Positions 25,342-31,506 of a stretch of 64,000 bases of DNA are shown here, piece after piece; positions within the stretch are counted from its first letter, which is position 1; every line of letters begins with the position of its first letter. This DNA is from Flavobacteriales bacterium. GTDB lineage: Bacteria; Bacteroidota; Bacteroidia; Flavobacteriales_E; Vicingaceae. A model generated the notes under the pieces. It did no database searches, was not told where the DNA came from, and worked only from the letters and a program-made list of their open reading frames with translations. The position numbers and the translations under genes were made by a program. The stretch covers positions 1 to 64,000 of the forward strand of contig PALM01000036.1 of the NCBI GenBank assembly GCA_002706365.1, in the 5' to 3' direction.

Positions 25342-26067
25342 TTGGGAAAAAAATGCCGCAATTGTGAAACTAGCTTGGAAGCCAATGCTAAATATTGTTG
25401 GGCGTGCGGACAAGCCACTTATGGAGAGGAGGATATACTTTCTTTCTTCAAGCATTTTTTGAATGATTACTTCACCTTTGACTCCAAGATCTTCAGGAGT
25501 GTAGGGCCTTTGTTCTCAAAACCCGGTTTTCTCACTTTGGAGTATCTCAAAGGGAAAAGGGTTAGTTATATTCCACCACTAAGACTATTCATTTTCTCAT
25601 CCATCATTTTCTTTCTACTCTTGAGTGTGCTAGATCAAAGTAGCACTGAAGCGGTGAATAGCAGTGATGAAGCATATTGGGATAGTTTCTTCGAGTCCTG
25701 GCTGCCTAAGCTCTTTTTTATCCTATCACCACTCTTTGCCTTGCTTTTAGCCATATTCTTTAAAAAGCGTAAAGGGTCTATGTTGGTGCACTTTCTCTTT
25801 TCTCTTCATTTTCACTCCACTTTATTTAGCTCAGGACTGCTATATCTCATCATTTCCTGGACATTCGCTCAGTTTGAATTGCTAGTATTGAACCAAGTAC
25901 TGATAGCTGTATTTAGCTTGTTCATCCTATTCTATTTATTCAAAGCCTTACTCAATGTTTATAATGAAAGTATTTTTGGAACTATCTGGAGATTTGTCCT
26001 GTTGAGCATCATGTATTTGTTTTTAATGAGTGGTTCAATGCTTCTGTTAGCACTTCTAAGCAGTTAA
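25342..26067 (+). CDS. DUF3667 membrane protein (zinc-ribbon N-terminus)
   Basis: A 241-residue protein with a zinc-ribbon-like start (MGKKCRNCETSLEANAKYCWACGQ, Cys pairs spaced CX2C...CX2C), then the DUF3667 signature FFKHFLNDYFTFDSKIFRSVGPLFSKPGFLTLEYLKGKRVSYIPPLRLF, and about five transmembrane helices. The family is common in Bacteroidota, function unknown. The start is TTG at 25342; no ATG is available before the zinc ribbon. It is followed 10 bases later by the DUF2797 gene. Confidence 0.85.
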   Translation: MGKKCRNCETSLEANAKYCWACGQATYGEEDILSFFKHFLNDYFTFDSKIFRSVGPLFSKPGFLTLEYLKGKRVSYIPPLRLFIFSSIIFFLLLSVLDQSSTEAVNSSDEAYWDSFFESWLPKLFFILSPLFALLLAIFFKKRKGSMLVHFLFSLHFHSTLFSSGLLYLIISWTFAQFELLVLNQVLIAVFSLFILFYLFKALLNVYNESIFGTIWRFVLLSIMYLFLMSGSMLLLALLSS

Positions 26068-26077
26068 CTTTGTATAA

Positions 26078-26872
26078 ATGAAAGGTACCCTATCAAAAAT
26101 GCCGGTGAAATATGCTGATCCGGTCCAATATTTCTTAAAGCTTGAAGAAGAGCCGGTGCTGGTGAACGACTGGATTGGAAAGACAGTCAAGCTCAGCTAT
26201 ACCGGTAATATCTATTGTATCAATTGCGGTAGAAAGACTTCCAAATCCTTCAATCAAGGTTTCTGTTTTCCCTGTTTTCGCGATGCTCCCCAAAATGCCG
26301 AATGTATCATTCGTCCGGAACTTTGTCGCGCCCACTTGGGTGAAGGTAGAGATCCGGAATGGGAAGAGAAGCATCACAACCAACCGCATGTGGTTTATCT
26401 AGCCATCTCCTCCGTTCCAAAAGTCGGGGTGACCAGAGCCACCAATGTACCCAGTCGATGGATCGATCAAGGAGCTTGGAAGGCTGTAAAACTGGCTGAA
26501 ACACCAAATCGCTATCAAGCTGGAATGATAGAGACAGATCTAAAGCAGTATTTCTCAGATAAGACGCCTTGGCAGCGAATGCTAAAGAATGAACTGGCAG
26601 ATGAAGTTGAAGTCTTGGAGACCAAGAATAAAATGCAAGAACTCATGGAAGATAAGTACAATGAGTTCGACAGCTCAGATGATGAGATCTATGAGATGAA
26701 GTATCCTGTTATTGAGTTCCCGACAAAAGTAAAGAGCCACAATCTCGATAAAGAACCTACCCTTGAAGGCAAATTAATGGGAATCAAAGGTCAATACTGG
26801 ATCTTCGAAGGCGGTATAGTGATCAATATCCGGAAGTATGGGGGGTATGAGGTGGAACTTTTAGTGCACTGA
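26078..26872 (+). CDS. DUF2797 protein
   Basis: A 264-residue protein of the DUF2797 family. It has a zinc-ribbon-like IYCINCGRKTSKSFNQGFCFPCF segment (about residues 47-70), followed by HVVYLAISSVPKVGVTRATNVPSRWIDQGAWKAVKLAETPNRYQAGMIE, which resembles the GIY-YIG-like core seen in this family. The C-terminal part (LEGKLMGIKGQYWIFEGGIVINIRK) is also conserved. Function is unknown. It follows the DUF3667 gene by 10 bases and the spacer after it is filled with repeats. Confidence 0.83.
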   Translation: MKGTLSKMPVKYADPVQYFLKLEEEPVLVNDWIGKTVKLSYTGNIYCINCGRKTSKSFNQGFCFPCFRDAPQNAECIIRPELCRAHLGEGRDPEWEEKHHNQPHVVYLAISSVPKVGVTRATNVPSRWIDQGAWKAVKLAETPNRYQAGMIETDLKQYFSDKTPWQRMLKNELADEVEVLETKNKMQELMEDKYNEFDSSDDEIYEMKYPVIEFPTKVKSHNLDKEPTLEGKLMGIKGQYWIFEGGIVINIRKYGGYEVELLVH

Positions 26873-26922
26873 AGTACTACTTAGTTCAATAAGTAAATTG
26901 ATCGAATGAAGTGAAAATTGTT

Positions 26923-26970
26923 AGGCCGAGGTCGAACCTGCCTGCCTGCAGGCAGGGATCGAGGCCGACA
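26923..26970. repeat. Palindrome D embedded in a GATCGAGG-type repeat
   Basis: CCTGCCTGCAGGCAGG at 26941-26956 is a perfect 16-bp palindrome (an extra CTG precedes it). Its flanks GGCCGAGGTCGAA and GATCGAGGCCGAC look like two 13-base halves of a longer repeat, related to the 13-bp units next to the four-helix-bundle gene. It lies between the convergent DUF2797 and threonine aldolase genes. Confidence 0.65.
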
Positions 26971-26999
26971 TTCGAATGTGCAACACCTTTGCGACCTCT

Positions 27000-27080
27000 G
27001 TGCAAAGCGAAGCGCCTTAGCGAAGCCCCGTCCCTCGATACAATTCCGCGAAGCGGAATCACTCGGGAGCCATCGGGGCT
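27000..27080. repeat. Nested palindromic element B, copy 1
   Basis: AGCCCCG at 27024-27030 pairs with CGGGGCT at 27074-27080. Inside are TCCCTCG at 27031-27037 against CTCGGGA, and innermost ATTCCGC-GAA-GCGGAAT at 27043-27059. A related element is at 30558-30618. The 17-mer GTGCAAAGCGAAGCGCC at 27000-27016 just upstream recurs at 33708-33724. Confidence 0.75.
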
Positions 27081-27121
27081 TTTGTGGTTAAAGCAGATGT
27101 ATTTTATTAACGAAATCCAAT

Positions 27122-28138
27122 TTACTGAGAGGCCAATACACTCAATAGTTCCTCCATCTCCTCATCTCCAATCCCCAGATGAGTCACAAAGCGAATCTTT
27201 TGATGTCCCATGCCCACAGCTAGAATATCTTTATCTGCCAGCGACTTGATAAAGTCATCTGCCTTCACATCATCATTCAATTCGAAGATCAGGATATTGG
27301 TTTCTACGGGAGAAATGGACTTCACAAATGATTTGTCTTTTAGAACATCTGCGATCTTAGCAGCATTCTCATGATCATCGCTCAAGCGATCGATATTATG
27401 TTCGAGTGCATAGATTCCTGCTGCTGCTAGCAATCCCACTTGTCGCATACCTCCGCCCATCACTTTTCGAACTCTCCTCGCTTTGTAGATGAACTCATTA
27501 GAGCCGATCAGCAATGATCCCACCGGACAACCCAATCCTTTTGAAAGACATAGGGAAATGCTGTCGTAAGGAGCGGCAAATTCTTTTTCATCGATTCCCT
27601 TTGCGACAATCGCATTGTACATTCTTGCTCCATCTAAATGCAAGGGAATGCCTTCTGCCTTGCAGAGCTTGGAGATTCGATTCACTTCATTCTGATCCCA
27701 ACAGCATCCACCTCCTTTATTGCAAGTGTTCTCTAGAGAAACCAATTGGGTCTTCGGAAAATGTACATCATCTGCATTGATATTCTTCTTGACATCCTCT
27801 GCTGTAAACCTTCCGCGATCACCGGCTATTAATCGAACTGATAGACCTGAGTTGAAGGCAATTCCACCTCCTTCATACCAATAGATATGTGAAAGATCAC
27901 TGCATATTACTTCTCCCGGTGCATTGGTGTGGACTTTTATAGCGATTTGGTTTGTCATGGTACCCGATGGACAAAAAAGAGCGGCTTCTTTGCCAAATCT
28001 TTCTGCTGCCTTTTTCTCTAATTCAATTACTGTAGGATCATCACCTAACACATCATCACCAAGCACAGCCTCCATCATATAGGATTTCATTTCTTCTGTC
28101 GGCTGGGTTACTGTATCACTCCTAAGGTCGATTATCAT
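27122..28138 (-). CDS. ltaE: Low-specificity L-threonine aldolase (PLP-dependent, LtaE/GntG type)
   Basis: A 338-residue fold-type I PLP enzyme: MIIDLRSDTVTQPTEEMKSYM at the N-terminus, DDVLGDDPTVIELEKKAAERFGKEAALFCPSGTMTNQIA, HLDGARMYNA (Asp-Arg contact with PLP and substrate) and LSKGLGCPVGSLLIG with the Schiff-base Lys (about residue 197). VGRHQK-type end VGMGHQKIRFVTHLGI is also present. The enzyme splits L-threonine or L-allo-threonine to glycine and acetaldehyde. The start ATG lies close to a divergent outer membrane gene promoter, and the gene probably stands alone. Confidence 0.9.
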   Translation of the reverse strand: MIIDLRSDTVTQPTEEMKSYMMEAVLGDDVLGDDPTVIELEKKAAERFGKEAALFCPSGTMTNQIAIKVHTNAPGEVICSDLSHIYWYEGGGIAFNSGLSVRLIAGDRGRFTAEDVKKNINADDVHFPKTQLVSLENTCNKGGGCCWDQNEVNRISKLCKAEGIPLHLDGARMYNAIVAKGIDEKEFAAPYDSISLCLSKGLGCPVGSLLIGSNEFIYKARRVRKVMGGGMRQVGLLAAAGIYALEHNIDRLSDDHENAAKIADVLKDKSFVKSISPVETNILIFELNDDVKADDFIKSLADKDILAVGMGHQKIRFVTHLGIGDEEMEELLSVLASQ

Positions 28139-28143
28139 AGATT

Positions 28144-28151
28144 TAGTTTTG
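28144..28151 (+). promoter_or_regulatory. Bacteroidota-type -7 box for the outer membrane protein gene
   Basis: TAGTTTTG matches TAnnTTTG exactly, 13 bases before the ATG at 28165. No clear TTTG is 19 bases upstream, but the region lies in the very short divergent spacer with the threonine aldolase gene. Confidence 0.45.
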
Positions 28152-28164
28152 TATTTTCGTCGCT

Positions 28165-28920
28165 ATGTCTACTGCCCATAAAAATAAGTCAATTCAAAAG
28201 ATTGCCTGTCTTTTTCTTCTGCTTGTTTTGGCATCCTTCCAACTAAGGTCTCAAGAGACAGAAGGTGAGGAATCTACTGATAAGTATGGCAGAGATTTGG
28301 ATGAACTCACTTTAAAGAAGAGAGGTCCGAACCTAGACCGCTACGGACATCTATTCATAGGATATGGTTTTATTGTTGGTCCATCTGAGAACGACAGCGC
28401 ACAAACAATCCCGGTGAACTCATCTACATTCACCTTAGGTTGGTTATCAAAGTGGCGGATCAACCGTTGGTATGAATTGGGATTTGATGTCGACTATCAA
28501 TACAGCTCGTACAAGATAGAACAAGATTCCTTCAAGCTAGTGCCAAACAACACCTTACACAAGAAAGAGAAGCTGGTGTTTAACCGTATTGAAGTAGCTC
28601 CATTTCAACGATTCAAATTCAGGAATCGATATCACTCTACTGGAACCTTTTTAGATATGGGAGTCTTCTTTGGCTACAATTATCGAATCAAGCATCAAAC
28701 GGTAGAAAAGGATCGAGTTCCGGGTGCCGATAGAACGCGTACGGTGAACCTTGGTTTGAATTACACTCAAGATTTCAATTACGGTTTAATGGCCAGAATA
28801 GGCTTTAATCGCTTTATCTTCTTTGCCCGCTATCGCTTCTCTGATCTATTTACTGAAGAAAGCGAGCTCCCAGAACTACCGAGGTATAGTGTAGGATTGA
28901 AGATTGGGATACATCAGTAG
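28165..28920 (+). CDS. Outer membrane beta-barrel protein of unknown function
   Basis: A 251-residue protein with a signal sequence (basic MSTAHKNKSIQK, then a hydrophobic stretch ending at LRSQ), then an acidic linker and about eight amphipathic beta-strands rich in aromatic residues, such as YGHLFIGYGFIVGPSE, WYELGFDVDYQYSSYKI and GLMARIGFNRFIFFARYRF. The last strand is YSVGLKIGIHQ. It is probably a small outer membrane barrel. No ligand or enzyme motif was recognised. It ends just before a CTAG heptamer array that separates it from ybaB. Confidence 0.65.
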   Translation: MSTAHKNKSIQKIACLFLLLVLASFQLRSQETEGEESTDKYGRDLDELTLKKRGPNLDRYGHLFIGYGFIVGPSENDSAQTIPVNSSTFTLGWLSKWRINRWYELGFDVDYQYSSYKIEQDSFKLVPNNTLHKKEKLVFNRIEVAPFQRFKFRNRYHSTGTFLDMGVFFGYNYRIKHQTVEKDRVPGADRTRTVNLGLNYTQDFNYGLMARIGFNRFIFFARYRFSDLFTEESELPELPRYSVGLKIGIHQ

Positions 28921-28938
28921 TTTTTGAGACAGAAGAGT

Positions 28939-28970
28939 CTAGAATCTAGACTCTAGACTCTAGGTTCTCA
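28939..28970. repeat. CTAG heptamer array, copy 3
   Basis: CTAG at 28939, 28946, 28953 and 28960, spaced exactly 7 bases: CTAGAAT, CTAGACT, CTAGACT, CTAGGTT, then CTCA. The terminal GGTTCTCA is shared with the copies at 5774 and 44042. It occupies the spacer between two convergent genes. Confidence 0.75.
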
Positions 28971-28973
28971 ATA

Positions 28974-29273
28974 TTACATCCCCGGCAACATCCCTTTTGC
29001 CACATCCTTCATCTCGGTCTCATAAACCTTTTCAGCTTGTTCCAAAGCGCGATTTACAGCGAGAATACACAGATCTTCAATCTGCTCTTTATCGTTCTCT
29101 TTCATAAGCTCATCGCTAATTTGAATGGCAGTGATCTTTCGATTTCCCGTTGAGGTTACGGTCACTAATCCATTCTCCGCATCTCCTTTCACGCTGATCG
29201 TATCTAAACGCTTCTTGATCTCTTCTGTCTTTTGCTGCATCTCTTGCAGCTTTCCCATCATATTTCCGAACAT
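28974..29273 (-). CDS. YbaB/EbfC family nucleoid-associated protein
   Basis: A 99-residue member of the YbaB/EbfC family: MFGNMMGKLQEMQQKTEEIKKRL (coiled-coil helix), AENGLVTVTSTGNRKITAIQI (beta-hairpin) and DLCILAVNRALEQAEKVYETEMKDVAKGMLPGM (C-terminal helix ending in the typical Met-Leu-Pro-Gly-Met). The family forms tweezer-like dimers that bind DNA and is often next to dnaX/recR, which is not the case here. The gene stands alone. Length and motifs are standard. Confidence 0.9.
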   Translation of the reverse strand: MFGNMMGKLQEMQQKTEEIKKRLDTISVKGDAENGLVTVTSTGNRKITAIQISDELMKENDKEQIEDLCILAVNRALEQAEKVYETEMKDVAKGMLPGM

Positions 29274-29313
29274 AGCTTTTGAATTTGTGCAAAGATAGAA
29301 TTGGTTTGAGATA

Positions 29314-29341
29314 TTAGAGCTTAGATTTTAGAGTTTAGACA
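29314..29341. repeat. TTAG heptamer array, diverged copy
   Basis: TTAG at 29314, 29321, 29328 and 29335, exactly 7 bases apart: TTAGAGC, TTAGATT, TTAGAGT, TTAGACA. It keeps the heptamer phase of the CTAG arrays with the first base changed to T, in the spacer between divergent ybaB and the rhodanese gene. Confidence 0.55.
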
Positions 29342-29387
29342 AGGGTTTTATCTCAGAATTAAATTAATAGCTTTCAAGAACTTACAA

Positions 29388-29460
29388 CTTTAGGCACTTC
29401 AAGTACTTTAGTGCACTTTAGGCACTTCTTCCTTTCAGCTTGCTGAAAGGAAGGTAACCT
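29388..29460. repeat. CTTTAGG/CACTTC repeat interrupted by a 10-bp-stem hairpin
   Basis: CTTTAGGCACTTC occurs at 29388 and again at 29416, exactly 28 bases apart, with CTTTAGTGC between at 29406. TTCCTTTCAG-CTTG-CTGAAAGGAA at 29429-29452 is a perfect hairpin placed inside this repeat. It has no T-tract on either strand, so it is not a terminator. A related GTGCACTAAAGTG lies near 43982. Confidence 0.6.
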
Positions 29461-29489
29461 AAGTCACTTTCCAAGCGAAAACTACCCCA

Positions 29490-29497
29490 TACATTTG
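29490..29497 (+). promoter_or_regulatory. Bacteroidota-type -7 box for the rhodanese gene
   Basis: TACATTTG is an exact match to TAnnTTTG, 18 bases upstream of the ATG at 29516. A weak TTTC element lies about 19-20 bases further upstream. Confidence 0.55.
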
Positions 29498-29515
29498 CAT
29501 AAAAAATTGAAGATT

Positions 29516-29836
29516 ATGTTAGATATGATAAAGAATGCTATGGGTCTTGGATCCACAGTAGATTATACAGAAATGAAGAAAAGAAATGCCTTGATCTTGG
29601 ATGTACGCAGCAGAGCTGAGTTTCAATCAGGACATTTTAAGGATGCTAAGAACATTCCTCTTGATGAGTTGAGTAATCATATTGCTTCATTGAAGAAAGA
29701 GGAGCGTCCGATCATTACTTGTTGTATGTCGGGAGCTAGAAGCGGAGCCGCTGCACGTCAGTTAGAAGCTGAGGGTATTGAAGCCCACAATGGTGGAAAC
29801 TGGTCTCAGTTAGGCAACGCCTATCATCAGGCTTAA
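29516..29836 (+). CDS. Rhodanese-like domain protein
   Basis: A 106-residue single rhodanese domain beginning MLDMIKNAMGLGS. A longer reading from a TTG at 29495 would start inside the promoter, so the ATG at 29516 is preferred. The domain has ALILDVRSRAEFQSGHFKDAKNIPLDEL and the active-site loop ITCCMSGARSGAAARQLEAEG (CxxGxRS, Cys about residue 72), then HNGGNWSQL. These single-domain proteins transfer sulfur or act as sulfane carriers. It has its own promoter and terminator, so it is probably transcribed alone. Confidence 0.87.
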   Translation: MLDMIKNAMGLGSTVDYTEMKKRNALILDVRSRAEFQSGHFKDAKNIPLDELSNHIASLKKEERPIITCCMSGARSGAAARQLEAEGIEAHNGGNWSQLGNAYHQA

Positions 29837-29856
29837 GTAAAAATCTTGTTCATTTT

Positions 29857-29893
29857 GATCGATCTGTCTTCGGGCGGATCGATCTTTTTTTTC
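29857..29893 (+). terminator. Rho-independent terminator of rhodanese gene
   Basis: GATCGATCTGTC-TTCG-GGCGGATCGATC then TTTTTTTTC: a stem of about 11 bp with a UUCG tetraloop followed by a T-run, 20 bases after the rhodanese stop codon. Confidence 0.85.
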
Positions 29894-29899
29894 TTTTCT

Positions 29900-30433
29900 A
29901 TGCAAAAGCAATTCGTGCTTTTCATTTCAATTTTGATGATTCCTTTTGCTTTAGATGCTCAATCAGAATTATCGCACACAGATACAGATTCATCAGAAGT
30001 AAGATTCAGGATTGCCTTGGCAAGCCTAAATTCCTATGTCCCAACTGTTCAAGAAAGTGAACGCATGCTAATTCCTGCTTGGGGCTTAGAGTTTGAGTAT
30101 TTTATAGACCATCAATGGGCTATTGCGGGAAATTTTGAATTGGAACTATTGAACTATATAGTTGAAACAGGCGAAGAAGAAGCAATTAGTAGGGATTATC
30201 CATTCATTGCATCCTTACTCCTGATTCATGAGTTTAATAATAGACTTGTACTAAGTGCTGGATATGGCAAGGAGTTCGAACCTAGGAAGAATTTTGATCT
30301 CCTCACTTTTACTGCATCCTATAAAGTGCCTCTTTCTCAAAACTGGGATCTCAGTCCGGGAATTACTTATAACAGTAGATTCAATGCCTACGATAGTTGG
30401 AGCTTAGGATTGGCAATTGGAAAGAGCTTTTAA
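29900..30433 (+). CDS. Outer membrane beta-barrel-like protein, unknown function
   Basis: A 177-residue protein with a signal peptide MQKQFVLFISILMIPFALDAQ. The ATG at 29900 is used because an earlier in-frame start would run through the terminator hairpin. The mature part has repeated amphipathic strands ending in GLAIGKSF, the usual C-terminal aromatic of outer membrane barrels; segments include WGLEFEYFIDHQWAIAGNFELEL and RLVLSAGYGKEFEPRKNF. No specific family was recognised. A heptamer array begins 8 bases after its stop codon. Confidence 0.65.
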   Translation: MQKQFVLFISILMIPFALDAQSELSHTDTDSSEVRFRIALASLNSYVPTVQESERMLIPAWGLEFEYFIDHQWAIAGNFELELLNYIVETGEEEAISRDYPFIASLLLIHEFNNRLVLSAGYGKEFEPRKNFDLLTFTASYKVPLSQNWDLSPGITYNSRFNAYDSWSLGLAIGKSF

Positions 30434-30440
30434 AAAAACC

Positions 30441-30499
30441 GGAAATCGGAAATCGGAAATCGGAAATCGGAAAAGACTCTAGAACCTAGAGTCTAGACT
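30441..30499. repeat. Heptamer array, copy 5: GGAAATC and CTAG units in one phase
   Basis: Eight heptamers run without a break in phase: GGAAATC at 30441, 30448, 30455 and 30462, GGAAAAG at 30469, then ACTCTAG, AACCTAG and AGTCTAG (30476-30496). CTAG falls at 30479, 30486 and 30493. The change from one unit type to another without loss of phase is striking. The last part is inverted relative to the copies at 5774 and 28939. Confidence 0.75.
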
Positions 30500-30534
30500 A
30501 ATTTGAGATGAATTTTGAGTAGAAATCTCTCAGA

Positions 30535-30628
30535 GTTCTCTGTGCCTTCTCAGTGTAGGCCCCGACTATCCCTCGATACAATTCCGCGCAGCGGAATCAC
30601 TCGGGAGCCGTCGGGGGTCTCCGTGTCC
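30535..30628. repeat. Host repeat interrupted by nested palindrome B, copy 2
   Basis: Bases 30535-30557 are identical to 42304-42326 (23 bases, ending GCCTTCTCAGTGTA). Then comes a nested palindrome 30558-30618 (GGCCCCGA...TCGGGGGTC with inner ATTCCGC-GCA-GCGGAAT), very similar to 27024-27080. After it, CTCCGTGTCC corresponds to CTCTGTGTCC after the other copy's different palindrome. Confidence 0.8.
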
Positions 30629-30658
30629 AGAATAATTGTTCTTAAAGACCAATCTCAA

Positions 30659-30693
30659 ATTCAACATTCATAATTCACAATTCATAATTCATT
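30659..30693. repeat. ATTCANN heptamer array upstream of fabG
   Basis: Five heptamers in exact phase: ATTCAAC, ATTCATA, ATTCACA, ATTCATA, ATTCATT. On the other strand they read NNTGAAT/NNYGAAT, the same GAA-every-7 pattern as the other arrays. The array ends 5 bases before the fabG promoter box. Confidence 0.6.
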
Positions 30694-30698
30694 CCTGC

Positions 30699-30706
30699 TA
30701 TCTTTG
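30699..30706 (+). promoter_or_regulatory. Bacteroidota-type -7 box for fabG
   Basis: TATCTTTG is an exact TAnnTTTG match, 32 bases before the fabG ATG at 30739. The -33 position is occupied by the ATTCANN heptamer array. Confidence 0.55.
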
Positions 30707-30738
30707 AGCAATCGCAAATTGCAATCATAATCAATAGC

Positions 30739-31485
30739 ATGAAATTACTAGAAGGAAAAGTAGCCCTGGTAACCGGTGGTAGCAGGGGAATTGGAAAAGG
30801 AGTAGCCTTAAAACTAGCGGAAGCAGGAGCTAAGGTAGTATTTACCTATATGTCATCAGCAGAGAAGGCTAAAGTTGTAGAAGATGAGTTGAAGGCTCTC
30901 GGACAAGAAGCTAAAGGCTATCAGTCGGATGCGGCGGATTATGCTGCTTCAGAAAAATTGATCGCCGATATTTTGAATGACTTTGGTCAGATCGATGTAG
31001 TGGTTAACAATGCCGGCATCACCAGAGATAATCTCCTCATGCGCATGAGTGAAGAGCAGTGGGATGAGATCATGCAAACTAATCTTAAGTCGGTCTTCAA
31101 TATCACCAAACATGTGCAAAGAACCATGCTTAAACAGCGCTCCGGTTCAATTATCAATATGAGCTCGATTGTTGGTGTTAAAGGAAATGCCGGACAGTCG
31201 AACTATGCAGCTTCTAAAGCAGGGATCATTGGCTTTACCAAGTCAATTGCCCAGGAATTGGGAAGTAGGAATATTCGTTGCAATGCGATTGCACCTGGTT
31301 TTATTGCTACTGAAATGACAGGCGAACTTGGTGAGGATGTGATGAATGAATGGCTGAAGACAGTTCCATTGAACAGACCTGGAACTACTGAAGACGTAGC
31401 GAATGCAGTACTTTTTTTAGCTTCTGATATGTCGGCCTATGTGAGCGGACAAACACTCAGCGTTTGCGGTGGAATGCTTACTTAA
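30739..31485 (+). CDS. fabG: 3-oxoacyl-[acyl-carrier-protein] reductase
   Basis: A 248-residue short-chain dehydrogenase/reductase. The cofactor motif is VTGGSRGIGKGVAL (TGxxxGIG, about residues 11-21), NNAGITRDNLLMRM contains the NAG block plus the FabG-typical ITRDNLLMRM, catalytic Ser is in NMSSIVG, and YAASKAG holds the catalytic Tyr and Lys. The last third (APGFIATEMT, VNRPG-type VPLNRPGT and YVSGQTLSVCGGM) fits FabG. It reduces 3-oxoacyl-ACP in fatty acid elongation. It is followed 21 bases later by the VWA membrane protein gene. Confidence 0.93.
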   Translation: MKLLEGKVALVTGGSRGIGKGVALKLAEAGAKVVFTYMSSAEKAKVVEDELKALGQEAKGYQSDAADYAASEKLIADILNDFGQIDVVVNNAGITRDNLLMRMSEEQWDEIMQTNLKSVFNITKHVQRTMLKQRSGSIINMSSIVGVKGNAGQSNYAASKAGIIGFTKSIAQELGSRNIRCNAIAPGFIATEMTGELGEDVMNEWLKTVPLNRPGTTEDVANAVLFLASDMSAYVSGQTLSVCGGMLT

Positions 31486-31506
31486 TTTAAAGCCATAGCC
31501 GCCTAA

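Noticed and set aside
26911-27249. A 112-codon plus-strand frame in the repeat spacer, reading through NLPACRQG
   Set aside because: It begins in palindrome D, crosses palindrome B and runs antisense into the threonine aldolase gene. NLPACRQG is the translation of the CTGCCTGCAGGCAG palindrome, so it is an artefact of repeats.
29429-29452. The TTCCTTTCAG-CTTG-CTGAAAGGAA hairpin as a terminator
   Set aside because: Neither strand has a T-run after the stem, and it sits upstream of the rhodanese promoter, so it was listed as a repeat.
30441-30499. Could the GGAAATC array be a small CRISPR
   Set aside because: Units are only 7 bp with no spacers, no leader and no cas genes; it is a plain tandem array.
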